Counted from the first letter of the stretch, positions 31,632 through 41,794 are shown. The stretch is 64,000 bases of DNA from Bradyrhizobium sp. 199 (GCF_023073355.1 NZ_JADPJI010000002.1:744001-808000), one strand, 5' to 3'. Made by a program: numbers and translations. The notes: a model not told the origin generated them from the sequence alone.

Positions 31632-33548
31632 TTGGCCATTACCCGACGCGATCTCCTGCTCACCGGCACTGCTGCCGGAGCGCTTCCCGCTTTCGGTTCC
31701 ATCGCGGGCATCCCCGTCATCGGCACCGCTCATGCTCAATCTGCCGGCGAGGCTGCTTCAAATGCGCTGCCTTGGCGCCATGCCTTGTCGCTGTTCGGAA
31801 AGGTCAAGTACCCCGCCGACTTCAAGCACTTCGACTATGTCAATCCGGAAGCGCCCAAAGGCGGCGTCGCGCGCCAGATCGCCGTCGGCACCTTCGACAA
31901 TTTCAACATCGTCGTGGCAGGCGTGAAGGGGCAGGTCGCCGGTGCCGTCGCATTCATCTACGAAGCCCTGACGACGCCCTCGCTCGACGAAGTCTCGACC
32001 GAATACGGCGCGCTGGCCGAGGCCATCAGCCATCCGGATGATTTCTCCTTCGTCACGTACCGCTTGCGGCCGCAAGCCAAATGGCACGATGGCAAGCCTG
32101 TTACCGCGGAGGACGTGATCTTCTCGCTCGACGCGTTCAAGAAGCACCACCCGATGTACTCGGCCTATTACAGCCATGTGGTGAAGGCCGACAAGGTCAG
32201 CGAGCGCGAGGTGAGGTTCGTATTCGACGCGCCGGGCAACCGCGAGCTGCCGCAGATCGTGGGTCAACTCACGGTTCTGCCGAAGCATTGGTGGGAGGGG
32301 ACGGACGCGCAGGGCCGCAAGCGCGATGTCTCGGCCACCACGCTTGAAGTGCCGCTCGGCTCCGGTCCCTACAGGGTCAAGGACTTCGTCGCCGGACGGT
32401 CGATCGCGCTGGAGCGCGTGAAGGACTATTGGGGCCGCGACCTGCCTGCCAATCTGGGTCGCAACAATTTCGACGAGCTGCGCTACGAATTTTTCCGCGA
32501 TGCCACCGTGGCGATCGAGGCCTTCAAGGCCGACCAGGTCGACTGGCGCACGGAGAACAGCGCGAAGAATTGGGCGACTGCCTACGACTTCCCGGCCGTG
32601 ACCGAAAAACGTGTGATCCTCGAGGAATTCGCCAATCGCAGCTCGGGCGTGATGCAAGCCTTCGTGCCCAACCTGCGCCGCGCCAAGTTCAGCGATCCCC
32701 GCGTGCGGCGTGCGCTCAATTACGCGTTCGACTTCGAGGAGATGAACAAGCAGATCTTCTTCGGTCAGTATAAGCGCATCAGCAGCTATTTCGACGGCAT
32801 CGAAGATCTGATGGCAAGCGGCGTGCCGCAAGGGAAAGAGCTGGAGATCCTCGAGACGGTCCGTGCTCAGGTCCCACCCGAAGTCTTCACAACGGCCTAC
32901 AGCAATCCGGTCGGCGGCAGTCCGGAAGCCGTGCGCGACAACCTGCGCGAGGCGCTGCGCCTGTTCAAGGAGGCCGGCTACGAGGTGCGCGACCGCAAGC
33001 TGATCGACGTCAAGACCGGCACCCAGTTCTCCCTGGAATTGCTGAACTCGGATCCGAGCTTCGAGCGGATCACGCTGTTCTACAAGCCGTCCCTGGAACG
33101 GCTCGGCATCGCCGTCAGCGTGCGGACGGTCGATCCGACCCAATACGAGAACAGGACACGCGAGTGGGATTTCGACATCGTCACCAACTCGTGGGGCGAG
33201 TCGCAGTCTCCGGGCAACGAGCAGCGCGAGTTCTGGTCCTCCAAGACGGCTGACATCGCCGGCTCGCGCAACATTGCCGGCATCAAGAATCCCGCGATCG
33301 ACAAGTTGATCGAGCGGGTCATCTACGCTACCGATCGCGACGATCTGGTCGCCGCAACCAAGGCGCTCGACCGCGTGCTGCTGTGGAATCACTACGTCGT
33401 GCCGCAGTGGACCTATACGAAGGTGCGCACCGCGCGCTGGGACCGCTTCGGTCGGCGCGCCGAGTTGCCCCGATATGGCCAGTCCGGCTTCCCGTTCATC
33501 TGGTGGTACGACGCAGACAAGGCGGCACGGATCGCAAAGAAATCGTGA
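31632..33548 (+). CDS. Peptide ABC transporter substrate-binding protein (YejA family, copy 1)
   Basis: Periplasmic binding protein of 638 aa, SBP family 5. A twin-arginine type signal (TRRDLLLTGTAAGALP) is followed by GTAHAQ, the likely cleavage site. The core has ALSLFGKVKYPADFKHFDYV then NPEAPKGG and later VPLGSGPYRVKDF, typical of YejA. The start is a TTG, since no in-frame ATG or GTG lies nearby. First of five genes (SBP1-SBP2-yejB-yejE-yejF). YejA-type systems bind oligopeptides, microcin C and, in Agrobacterium, murein peptides. Confidence 0.92.
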   Translation: MAITRRDLLLTGTAAGALPAFGSIAGIPVIGTAHAQSAGEAASNALPWRHALSLFGKVKYPADFKHFDYVNPEAPKGGVARQIAVGTFDNFNIVVAGVKGQVAGAVAFIYEALTTPSLDEVSTEYGALAEAISHPDDFSFVTYRLRPQAKWHDGKPVTAEDVIFSLDAFKKHHPMYSAYYSHVVKADKVSEREVRFVFDAPGNRELPQIVGQLTVLPKHWWEGTDAQGRKRDVSATTLEVPLGSGPYRVKDFVAGRSIALERVKDYWGRDLPANLGRNNFDELRYEFFRDATVAIEAFKADQVDWRTENSAKNWATAYDFPAVTEKRVILEEFANRSSGVMQAFVPNLRRAKFSDPRVRRALNYAFDFEEMNKQIFFGQYKRISSYFDGIEDLMASGVPQGKELEILETVRAQVPPEVFTTAYSNPVGGSPEAVRDNLREALRLFKEAGYEVRDRKLIDVKTGTQFSLELLNSDPSFERITLFYKPSLERLGIAVSVRTVDPTQYENRTREWDFDIVTNSWGESQSPGNEQREFWSSKTADIAGSRNIAGIKNPAIDKLIERVIYATDRDDLVAATKALDRVLLWNHYVVPQWTYTKVRTARWDRFGRRAELPRYGQSGFPFIWWYDADKAARIAKKS

Positions 33549-33562
33549 AGGACATCCCCCGC

Positions 33563-35449
33563 ATGACGCAGATGTCACGCCGCCATGTGCTGGCCTTGGG
33601 TGTCGGCGGCACCATTGGGATGTCGCTGGGCGCGCAGCCGTTATGTGGCGCGCATGCATCGGAGGCCGGAACCGAGGCCCACGGCATCTCCGCGTTCGGC
33701 GATCTCAAATATCCGGCCGATTTCCACTATTTCGACTATGTCAATCCCGGTGCCCCGAAGGGCGGCACGTTCTCGCTGATTCCGTCGACAAGATCGCATA
33801 ACCAGTCCTACCAGACCTTCAACTCGCTCAACGCCTTCATTCTGAAGGGCGATGGCGCGCAAGGCATGGACATGACGTTTTCGCCGCTGATGGTGCGGGC
33901 AAGCGACGAACCCGACGCGATGTATGGGCTTGCTGCCAAATCCGTGCAGATATCGCCGGACAGGCTGGTCTATCGCTTCTCGATGCGGCCTGAGGCGAAA
34001 TTCCACGATGGCACCAAGCTCACTGCGCATGATGCTGCGTTCTCGCTGACGACGCTAAAGGGCAAGGGCCATCCGCTGATCGTCGTGAACATGCGCGACT
34101 TCGTGAGCGCGGAAGCGATTGATGATGCGACGCTCACTGTCACGTTTGCCAAGGGACGCGCCCGCGACGTGCCGCTCTATGTCGCCGGGCTTCCGATCTT
34201 TTCGAAAGCCTATTACACGTCGCGGCCGTTCGATGAATCGACGTTGGATATTCCGCTCGGCTCTGGTCCGTACAGGGTCGGGAAGTTCGAGGTCAATCGC
34301 TACATCGAATTCGAGCGGGTCAAGGACTGGTGGGCCGCCGATCTCCCGCCCTGCCGCGGCAGCTACAATTTCGACGTCGTGCGCTATGAATTCTACCGCG
34401 ACCGCGACGTCGCCTTCGAAGGGTTCACCGGCAAGAGCTATCTCTACCGCGAGGAGTTCACCTCGCGCATCTGGGCAACGCGCTATGATTTCCCGGCCGT
34501 CAAGGACGGCCGCGTCAAGATGGAGGTCGTGCCCGACGACACGCCCTCCGGTGCGCAAGGCTGGTTCATCAATACAAGGCGCGACAAGTTCAAAGACCCG
34601 CGCGTGCGCGAGGCCCTGATCAACGCTTTCGATTTCGAGTGGACCAACAAGACCATCATGTACGGCGCCTACGCCCGTACGGTGTCGCCATTCCAGAATT
34701 CGGACCTCATGGCGGGCGGTGCACCGCCTTCGCCGGAAGAGCTGAAACTGCTGGAGCCGTTTCGCGGTCAGGTTCCCGAGGACGTTTTCACCGCACCGTT
34801 CACGCCACCGATCACGGACGGATCCGGACAGGACCGCAGCCTGTTGCGCAAGGCGCAACAACTGCTCAACGAGGCAGGTGTGCCGATCAAGGACGGCAAG
34901 CGGATGCTGCCGAACGGCGAGGTATTCAGGATCGAGTTCCTGCTGGATGAGCCGTCCTTCCAGCCGCATCACGCGCCCTACATCAAGAATCTGGGCACAC
35001 TCGGCATCGAGGCGAACGTGCGCCTCGTCGACGCCGTGCAATACAGGGCGCGCCAGGACGAGTTCGATTTCGACATGACAATCCAGCGCTTCAGCATGTC
35101 GGCGACGCCGGGCGATGCCATGCGCTCGTTCTTCTCCTCGCAGGTCGCGAATACCAAGGGCTCGTACAATCTCGCGGGCATTGCCAATCCGGCCATTGAC
35201 GCCATGATCGAGAAGATCATGGCGGCCGACAGCCGCGAGGAACTGACCGTCGCCTGTCGTGCATTCGACCGCCTGTTCCGCGCCGGCCGCTACTGGGTGC
35301 CGCAATGGTACAACAAGACGCACCGGCTGGCTTATTGGGATCAATTCGCTCATCCACCGAGGCTGCCGCGTTATGCCAACGGCGTCGGCGCGCCCGACAT
35401 CTGGTGGCATGAACCCGCCAAGGCCGCCAAGCTCGAGCAGGCGAGATAA
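33563..35449 (+). CDS. Peptide ABC transporter substrate-binding protein (YejA family, copy 2)
   Basis: Second binding protein, 628 aa, a divergent paralogue of the preceding gene from which it is separated by 14 nt. It also has a twin-arginine type signal (MSRRHVLALGVGGTIGMSLG). Shared landmarks include FGDLKYPADFHYFDYVNPGA then PKGG, and IPLGSGPYRVGKFE. The start was set at ATG 33563; ATG 33572 is an alternative. Two receptors on one translocator suggest two ligand classes, or a YejA/YepA-like pair. Confidence 0.92.
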   Translation: MTQMSRRHVLALGVGGTIGMSLGAQPLCGAHASEAGTEAHGISAFGDLKYPADFHYFDYVNPGAPKGGTFSLIPSTRSHNQSYQTFNSLNAFILKGDGAQGMDMTFSPLMVRASDEPDAMYGLAAKSVQISPDRLVYRFSMRPEAKFHDGTKLTAHDAAFSLTTLKGKGHPLIVVNMRDFVSAEAIDDATLTVTFAKGRARDVPLYVAGLPIFSKAYYTSRPFDESTLDIPLGSGPYRVGKFEVNRYIEFERVKDWWAADLPPCRGSYNFDVVRYEFYRDRDVAFEGFTGKSYLYREEFTSRIWATRYDFPAVKDGRVKMEVVPDDTPSGAQGWFINTRRDKFKDPRVREALINAFDFEWTNKTIMYGAYARTVSPFQNSDLMAGGAPPSPEELKLLEPFRGQVPEDVFTAPFTPPITDGSGQDRSLLRKAQQLLNEAGVPIKDGKRMLPNGEVFRIEFLLDEPSFQPHHAPYIKNLGTLGIEANVRLVDAVQYRARQDEFDFDMTIQRFSMSATPGDAMRSFFSSQVANTKGSYNLAGIANPAIDAMIEKIMAADSREELTVACRAFDRLFRAGRYWVPQWYNKTHRLAYWDQFAHPPRLPRYANGVGAPDIWWHEPAKAAKLEQAR

Positions 35450-35451
35450 CC

Positions 35452-36561
35452 ATGAGCGCCTATATCGCCCGCCGCATCCTGCTGATGATCCCGACCTTGC
35501 TCGGGATACTCTTCGTTTCCTTCATCGTCGTGCAGTTCGCGCCGGGCGGCCCGGTCGAGCGCGTGATCGCGCAGCTCTCGGGCGCCGACACTGGCGGCAC
35601 TTCGCGGATTTCGGGCGGCAGCGACTTTGCGCAGCGCGCGCCCGGGCAAGTCGGGGCCGGTGGCGATGCCATCAACTCGAAATATCGCGGCGCGCAGGGT
35701 CTTGATCCCGACTTCATCAAGAAGCTCGAGGTGCAGTTCGGCTTCGACAAGCCGGCACCGGAACGCTTCGCGCTGATGGTGTGGAATTTCGCCCGATTCG
35801 ATTTCGGCAAGAGCTATTTCCGCGACGTCAGCGTTCTGCAACTCATCAAGGAGAAGCTGCCGGTTTCGATCTCACTCGGGATCTGGCTGACGCTGATCAC
35901 CTATCTGATCTCGATTCCGCTCGGCATCCGCAAGGCGGTGAAGGACGGCACGCGCTTCGACACCTGGACATCGACCATTCTCGTGCTGGGCTATGCCATT
36001 CCCGGCTTCCTGTTCGCAATCCTGCTCATCATCCTGTTTGCCGGCGGCTCCTTTTTCAACTGGTTCCCGCTGCGCGGGCTGACCTCCGACGGCTGGGCGC
36101 AGTTTCCCTGGTACTGGAAGATCATCGATTATTTCTGGCATCTGACGCTGCCGTTGATCGCCATGGGGCTAGGTGCCTTCACCACCATGACGTTCCTGAC
36201 CAAGAACTCGTTCCTGGACGAGATTCGCAAGCAATACGTGATGACCGCGCGCGCCAAGGGCTGTAGCGAGGGCCGGGTGCTTTACGGCCATGTCTTCCGC
36301 AATGCCATGCTGATCGTGATCGCCGGCTTCCCCGGGACCTTCATCCACGCCTTCTTTTCCGGCTCGCTGCTGATCGAGACCATCTTCTCGCTGGACGGAT
36401 TGGGACTGCTCAGTTTCGAGAGCGTGCTCAACCGCGACTATCCCGTGGTGTTCGGCACGCTCTATATCTTCTCGTTGGTCGGCCTCGTGATCAACCTGGT
36501 CTCCGACCTGACCTACATGTGGATCGACCCCCGGATCGATTTCGAGGCGCGGGAGGTCTGA
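35452..36561 (+). CDS. yejB: Microcin C/peptide ABC transporter permease YejB
   Basis: Inner-membrane permease of 369 aa (DppB/OppB type). The N-terminus AYIARRILLMIPTLLGILFV is the standard first helix, followed by a long periplasmic segment. The cytoplasmic EAA-like loop is YVMTARAKGCSEGRVLYGHV, then FRNA. It begins 2 nt after SBP2 and its TGA overlaps the ATG of yejE. It forms the channel with YejE. Confidence 0.95.
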   Translation: MSAYIARRILLMIPTLLGILFVSFIVVQFAPGGPVERVIAQLSGADTGGTSRISGGSDFAQRAPGQVGAGGDAINSKYRGAQGLDPDFIKKLEVQFGFDKPAPERFALMVWNFARFDFGKSYFRDVSVLQLIKEKLPVSISLGIWLTLITYLISIPLGIRKAVKDGTRFDTWTSTILVLGYAIPGFLFAILLIILFAGGSFFNWFPLRGLTSDGWAQFPWYWKIIDYFWHLTLPLIAMGLGAFTTMTFLTKNSFLDEIRKQYVMTARAKGCSEGRVLYGHVFRNAMLIVIAGFPGTFIHAFFSGSLLIETIFSLDGLGLLSFESVLNRDYPVVFGTLYIFSLVGLVINLVSDLTYMWIDPRIDFEAREV

Positions 36562-37739
36562 TGACGATTACCGCACCGACGCCGATCGAGACCACGACCC
36601 AGTCCCCGCTGGGCGAGGTCGTTCCGATCACGCGCAAGCCGTTCGCTCCTTCGCCGCTCAACAGGCGGCGCTGGCAGAATTTCAAGGCGAACCGCCGCGG
36701 CTACTGGTCGTTCTGGATCTTCATCGCCCTGTTCGTGGTCTCGCTGCTCGCGGAGCTGATCGCCAACGATCGTCCATTCCTGATCAAGTTCGATGGCCGT
36801 CTCTACTGGCCCGCCTTCGTGACCTATTCGGAAACCACCTTCGGCGGCGACTTCGAAACCGCGGCGGACTATCGCGATCCCTATTTGCAGAAGCTGATCA
36901 AGGAGAAGAACGGCAGCATCGTCTGGCCGCTGATCCGTTATTCTTACGACACGCACAATCTCGACTTGCCGACGCCTGCGCCATCGCCACCGACCTGGAT
37001 GCTGACCGAGAAGCAATGCAAGCCGGTGGTGGAGAAGAAGGGGCTGAAGGGCTGCCGCGATCTCGAATACAACTGGCTCGGCACCGACGATCAGGGGCGT
37101 GACGTGGTCGCGCGGCTGATCTACGGCTTCCGCATCTCGGTGCTGTTCGGCCTTTGTCTCACCATCGTCTCGTCCGTCATCGGAATCGCGGCAGGCGCGG
37201 TGCAGGGTTATTTCGGCGGTCGGGTCGATCTCATCTTCCAGCGTTTCATCGAGATCTGGACGGCGATCCCCTCGCTCTATCTTCTCCTGATCCTGTCCTC
37301 GGTGCTCGTGCCGGGCTTCTTCGTGCTGCTCGGCATCCTCTTGCTGTTCTCCTGGGTCTCGCTGGTCGGTCTCGTGCGGGCCGAATTCCTGCGCGGGCGC
37401 AACTTCGAATACATCCAGGCGGCGCGGGCGCTCGGTGTCTCCAACCCGATCATCATGTTCCGCCACCTGCTGCCGAACGCGATGGTCGCGACCATGACGT
37501 TCCTGCCCTTCATCGTGTCAAGTTCGGTGATGACGCTGACGGCGCTGGATTTTCTGGGCTTCGGCCTGCCGCCGGGATCGCCTTCGCTCGGCGAGTTGCT
37601 GTCGCAGGCCAAGTCCAATGTGCAGGCGCCCTGGCTCGGCTTCTCCGGCTTCTTCTCGGTCGCGATCATGCTGTCGCTCTTGATCTTCACCGGCGAAGCC
37701 GTGCGCGACGCCTTCGATCCGCGCAAGACCTTCAGGTAA
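36561..37739 (+). CDS. yejE: Microcin C/peptide ABC transporter permease YejE
   Basis: Second permease, 392 aa, DppC/OppC type. A cytoplasmic N-terminus with NRRRWQNFKANRRGYWSFWI leads into the first helix; WLGTDDQGRDVVARLIYGFR is the signature of this family and EYIQAARALGVSNPIIMFRH the EAA loop. Translation is coupled to yejB through an ATGA overlap. The extended periplasmic loop (about residues 75-170) is characteristic of YejE. Confidence 0.95.
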   Translation: MTITAPTPIETTTQSPLGEVVPITRKPFAPSPLNRRRWQNFKANRRGYWSFWIFIALFVVSLLAELIANDRPFLIKFDGRLYWPAFVTYSETTFGGDFETAADYRDPYLQKLIKEKNGSIVWPLIRYSYDTHNLDLPTPAPSPPTWMLTEKQCKPVVEKKGLKGCRDLEYNWLGTDDQGRDVVARLIYGFRISVLFGLCLTIVSSVIGIAAGAVQGYFGGRVDLIFQRFIEIWTAIPSLYLLLILSSVLVPGFFVLLGILLLFSWVSLVGLVRAEFLRGRNFEYIQAARALGVSNPIIMFRHLLPNAMVATMTFLPFIVSSSVMTLTALDFLGFGLPPGSPSLGELLSQAKSNVQAPWLGFSGFFSVAIMLSLLIFTGEAVRDAFDPRKTFR

Positions 37740-37743
37740 GCCA

Positions 37744-39381
37744 ATGGACGCGATCAACCAGCCCCTGCTTGCCGTTCGCGACCTCTCAGTGGCCTTCCAC
37801 CAAGGCGGCGCCACCACGCTTGCGGTCGACAAGGTCTCGTTCCAGATCAAGCGCGGCGAATGCCTCGCACTGGTCGGTGAATCCGGCTCCGGCAAATCCG
37901 TCAGCGCGCTCTCGATCCTCAAGCTCTTGCCCTATCCGAACGCCTCGCACCCCTCGGGCAGCATCCGCTTCAAGGGGCAGGAACTGATCGGCCGGTCCGA
38001 GCGGGAGATGCGGGAGATTCGCGGCAGCGATATCTCCATCATCTTCCAGGAGCCGATGACCTCGCTCAATCCGTTGCACACGATCGAGGCGCAGATCGGC
38101 GAGATTATCCAGCTGCACAATCCAACCAGCAATGCCGAGGCGCGCAGACGGACGCTGGAATTGCTGACGCAGGTCGGCATCCCTGAGCCCGAGACGCGGC
38201 TGAAGAGCTATCCGCATCAGCTCTCCGGCGGTCAGCGCCAGCGCGTGATGATCGCGATGGCGCTCGCCAACGAGCCGGATCTGTTGATCGCCGACGAGCC
38301 GACGACGGCGCTCGATGTCACCGTGCAGGCGCAGATCCTGACGTTGCTCGCCGAGATCCGCTCGCGGCTTGGCATGAGCCTGCTGTTCATCACCCACGAT
38401 CTCGGCATCGTGCGCCGCATCGCCGAAACCGTCTGTGTCATGAAGAGCGGCGAGATCGTCGAGCAGGGGCCGGTCGAGCAGGTCTTCAAGTCGCCGACAC
38501 ATCCCTATACGCGCGATCTGCTTGCCGCGGAGCCGAAGCCGGATCCGGCGCCTCCGCAGCCGGACGCGCCGGTCGTGATGTCGGCCGATGATCTCAAGGT
38601 CTGGTTTCCGATCAAGCGCGGCCTGATGCGCAAGACAGTCGGCCACATCAAGGCGGTCGACGGCGTCAGCATCGCCGTGCGCAAGGGCGAGACGCTTGGG
38701 GTCGTCGGCGAATCCGGCTCGGGCAAGACCACGCTGGGACTGGCGCTGATGCGGCTGATCTCCTCGAACGGGCGCATCGTGTTCTTGGGAAAGGACATCC
38801 AGGGCCTGCGTTTCAAGGAGATGCGGCCTTTCCGGCGCGACATGCAGATCGTGTTCCAGGACCCGTTCGGCTCGCTCTCACCGCGCATGTCGGTTGCCGA
38901 CATCATCGCCGAAGGTCTTTCCGTGCATCAGCCGAAGCTGTCGCGCGAAGAACGCGAGGCGCGCGTCGTCAAGGCGCTGGAAGACGTCGGGCTGAAGCCC
39001 GATACCCGCTACCGCTATCCACATGAATTCTCTGGCGGCCAGCGCCAGCGCATCAGCATCGCGCGGGCGGTCGTGCTCGAGCCCGATTTCGTCGTGCTGG
39101 ACGAGCCGACCAGCGCGCTCGACATGCTGTTCCAGGCGCAGATGGTCGATCTGCTGCGCGAGCTGCAGCGCAAGCGCGAGCTCACCTACATGTTCATCTC
39201 GCACGATCTGCGCGTCGTCGCCTCGCTCGCGAGCCACCTGATCGTGATGCGCGGCGGCAAGGTCGTCGAAGAGGGACAGGCCGCCGAGCTGTTCAAGACC
39301 CCGAAGACGGATTACACGCGGGCGCTGTTCGCGGCGGCGTTCCGGCTGGAGACCGCCGGCAACGGCTCGGTGGCGACGTAA
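37744..39381 (+). CDS. yejF: Peptide ABC transporter dual ATP-binding protein YejF
   Basis: Fused ATPase of 545 aa with two complete ABC domains. The first has Walker [13 protein letters not shown] and signature [15 protein letters not shown]; the second has [12 protein letters not shown] and [15 protein letters not shown]. Walker B is [12 protein letters not shown] in the first and [12 protein letters not shown] in the second. Double-domain organisation is the YejF hallmark. It follows yejE by 4 nt and ends the operon, converging with the NlpC/P60 gene 6 nt away. Confidence 0.95.
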   Translation: MDAINQPLLAVRDLSVAFHQGGATTLAVDKVSFQIKRGECLALVGESGSGKSVSALSILKLLPYPNASHPSGSIRFKGQELIGRSEREMREIRGSDISIIFQEPMTSLNPLHTIEAQIGEIIQLHNPTSNAEARRRTLELLTQVGIPEPETRLKSYPHQLSGGQRQRVMIAMALANEPDLLIADEPTTALDVTVQAQILTLLAEIRSRLGMSLLFITHDLGIVRRIAETVCVMKSGEIVEQGPVEQVFKSPTHPYTRDLLAAEPKPDPAPPQPDAPVVMSADDLKVWFPIKRGLMRKTVGHIKAVDGVSIAVRKGETLGVVGESGSGKTTLGLALMRLISSNGRIVFLGKDIQGLRFKEMRPFRRDMQIVFQDPFGSLSPRMSVADIIAEGLSVHQPKLSREEREARVVKALEDVGLKPDTRYRYPHEFSGGQRQRISIARAVVLEPDFVVLDEPTSALDMLFQAQMVDLLRELQRKRELTYMFISHDLRVVASLASHLIVMRGGKVVEEGQAAELFKTPKTDYTRALFAAAFRLETAGNGSVAT

Positions 39382-39387
39382 GCCCCG

Positions 39388-40230
39388 TCAGAGCCGCTTG
39401 ATCGCAACGACCTCGCTGCCGGCCTGCCTGATCCGCGCGATGGCCGGTTCGATCGGCTCGATCACGGTCGCCATGTGATGCGCGTTGGCGTGAACCATGG
39501 TGCTGCCATCGCGTACGATCGCGACATGGCCCTTCCAGAAGATCAGATCGCCGCGCTGCAAGCTGCTCCGTTCATGCGCCTCCAGGGCGCGACCGAGTCC
39601 GGCCTGCTGCATGTCGCTGTCGCGCGGGCAGCCGGTGCCCGCAGATGCCAGTGAGACCTGGACGAGGCCGGAGCAATCGATGCCAAGACTGCTCTTGCCG
39701 CCCCACAGATAGGGCGTGCCGACGAAGCGCTCAGCGGCGGCGACGAAATCCGGCTCGCGATGATCGAGCGGCGCGAGATGCGACTTCGGCAGATATCTGC
39801 CGTCGCGCGTCACGGCGAAGCTGCCGTCTTCGCGCGCCACCGTGAGCTTGGATCCCATCACGAGCGTCTCGGCCGGCGGCAGCTTGATCGACGGGCCGGG
39901 AAAAGCAAACGTCCGCAGCGCGCCGACCATGTGAGTTGGGGCGGCCGATGGCTTGATGAGGACGGCGTCCGGCAGCCAGCCGACATAGCCGTCGCCGGCA
40001 AGCTGGCCCCAGGCCCAGCCCTCGCCGTTGCGGTCGTAGACCGTGACGCGTTCGCCGCGCAGTGCCTCCGTCATCAGCATCGCGTTCGAAGACGGCTGCT
40101 CGCGCACCGGCGCGATCGGTTCGACCACCTCGAATTCCTCGCCTGTGACGAAGCGATCCGCCTCAACCTTGCCTTCGAGATATTTCGCGGCGAGGTCGCC
40201 TCGCGCCGGTGTTATTCGCGGATCAAGCAT
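39388..40230 (-). CDS. NlpC/P60 family peptidase with N-terminal SH3-like domains
   Basis: C40 cysteine peptidase of 280 aa. Residues about 30-95 and 100-155 look like bacterial SH3 domains (GWAWGQLAGDGYVGWLP is typical). The catalytic domain starts near residue 160, with Cys186 in SLGIDCSGLVQ, His235 in WKGHVAIV and His247 in MVHANAH. No signal peptide is seen, so it is probably cytoplasmic, like Bacillus YkfC, which cleaves murein peptides after L-Ala-D-Glu. It overlaps the M17 aminopeptidase by 8 nt and faces the Yej operon. Confidence 0.9.
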   Translation of the reverse strand: MLDPRITPARGDLAAKYLEGKVEADRFVTGEEFEVVEPIAPVREQPSSNAMLMTEALRGERVTVYDRNGEGWAWGQLAGDGYVGWLPDAVLIKPSAAPTHMVGALRTFAFPGPSIKLPPAETLVMGSKLTVAREDGSFAVTRDGRYLPKSHLAPLDHREPDFVAAAERFVGTPYLWGGKSSLGIDCSGLVQVSLASAGTGCPRDSDMQQAGLGRALEAHERSSLQRGDLIFWKGHVAIVRDGSTMVHANAHHMATVIEPIEPAIARIRQAGSEVVAIKRL

Positions 40231-41596
40231 ATCGCTCGCTCAGCAAGGTGTAGATGGCGCGCGCGGCCTGGCACTCGCCGCCCTCCGGGCGTGCCGGTTT
40301 TGCCGACGGCGTCCAGCCGTAGATGTCGACATGCAGCCAGCTCTTGGCCTGCTCGACGAAGCGTTGCAGGAACAGCGCGCAGGTGATCGAGCCGGCAAAG
40401 CCGCCTGATGGCGCGTTGGTGATGGTGGCGGTCTTGGAGTCCAGCCACGCATCGTAAGGCGGCCACAGCGGCATGCGCCACAACGGATCGTTCTCCTTCA
40501 CCGCGCAACGCGCAAGGTCGGCGGCAAGGGTCTCATCATTGGTGTAAAAGGGCGGTAAATCCGGCCCCAGCGCGACCCGTGCCGCGCCGGTCAGCGTGCC
40601 GAGATCAATCAGCAGATCGGGCTTCTCTTCGTCGGCCAGCGCCAGTGCGTCGGCGAGAACCAAACGGCCTTCCGCATCGGTATTGCCGATCTCGACCGTG
40701 ATGCCCTTGCGCGAGGTGAAGATGTCGAGCGGGCGGAAGGCGTTGCCCGCGATCGCGTTCTCGACGGCCGGGATCAGCACGCGCAGGCGGATCCTGAGCT
40801 TCGAATCCATCACCATGCGCGCAAGCGCCAGCACGTTGGCGGCGCCGCCCATGTCCTTCTTCATGATCAGCATGCCGCTTGACGGCTTCAGGTCGAGCCC
40901 GCCGGTGTCGAAGCAGACGCCCTTGCCGACCAGCGTCACCTTGGGATGATCAGGATTGCCCCAGCCGATGTCGATCAGCCGCGGGGCGCGACAGGATGCC
41001 ATGCCGACGGCGTGGATCAGCGGAAAACTAGTCTTCAAATCCTCACCGATGGTGCAGGCGTAGCTTGCGCCGAACTCCGCGGCGAGATCTTGCGCGGCGG
41101 CGGCGAGCTCCGCCGGCCCCATGTCGTTGGACGGCGTGTTGATGAGGTCGCGCGCGAGCATTGCTGCATCGGCGATCCGCTCCATCCGGGCCGCATCGAC
41201 GCCATCAGGCGGCACCAGCCGGACGTCGGGGCGATCAGCCTTGCGGTAGCGCGCGAAGCGGTAGCACCCCAGTGCGAAGGCGAGCGCCGCCAGCCGTGCA
41301 TCGTGGGGGGCATTGGCAAAGCGATAAGTGCCCGGCGGCAGAAGTCCCGGCAGGGCGCCAGGCCGGAACAGATCGCGGGATCTTGCACCCTCGTCCTCGA
41401 GCCCGAACAGCACCTGCTCAATCGCACCGTCAGGCGCAGGCAACGCGAGATAGGCGCCCGGCTTGGCAGTAAAGGCGCATGCCGTGGCGAACGCGCGTTG
41501 CGGCGGCGGTAGCGCCTCGGCGACCTGATCCCAGCTCGATTTGGTGACGAAGGTGATCGGGATCGCGGTGGACGATGTCTCGAAGACAGAAGGCAT
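40223..41596 (-). CDS. M17 (leucyl) aminopeptidase family protein
   Basis: Cytosolic metallo-aminopeptidase of 457 aa, family M17. The signature NTDAEGRLVLADALALAD and the metal-binding LVGKGVCFDTGGLDLKPSSG then MLIMKKDMGGAA are intact. It is translationally coupled to the NlpC/P60 gene by an 8-nt overlap, so the two enzymes probably act on the same peptides. The divergent promoter faces the small membrane protein at 41795. Confidence 0.95.
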   Translation of the reverse strand: MPSVFETSSTAIPITFVTKSSWDQVAEALPPPQRAFATACAFTAKPGAYLALPAPDGAIEQVLFGLEDEGARSRDLFRPGALPGLLPPGTYRFANAPHDARLAALAFALGCYRFARYRKADRPDVRLVPPDGVDAARMERIADAAMLARDLINTPSNDMGPAELAAAAQDLAAEFGASYACTIGEDLKTSFPLIHAVGMASCRAPRLIDIGWGNPDHPKVTLVGKGVCFDTGGLDLKPSSGMLIMKKDMGGAANVLALARMVMDSKLRIRLRVLIPAVENAIAGNAFRPLDIFTSRKGITVEIGNTDAEGRLVLADALALADEEKPDLLIDLGTLTGAARVALGPDLPPFYTNDETLAADLARCAVKENDPLWRMPLWPPYDAWLDSKTATITNAPSGGFAGSITCALFLQRFVEQAKSWLHVDIYGWTPSAKPARPEGGECQAARAIYTLLSERYA

Positions 41597-41794
41597 TGGC
41601 GGGTCCCGATCGTCGGATCAAACGGGTCATACGGACGGACGAGACTTCGCAGAGTTTGGCCGCTGCTGCAATCGGCTTTGCTGTCACCGTTCAGCGAGCC
41701 GCTACTCGCGGCAAGGGGGCCGTGCTAGGTTCCGGCAACGGTCGCCAGATGGAAATCGGTCGACCGACGACAAAGCCCGCCGGGAGGAAGTGCA

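Noticed and set aside
31758..33659. 633-codon open frame on the minus strand opposite the first YejA-like gene
   Set aside because: Antisense artefact of GC-rich codon use.
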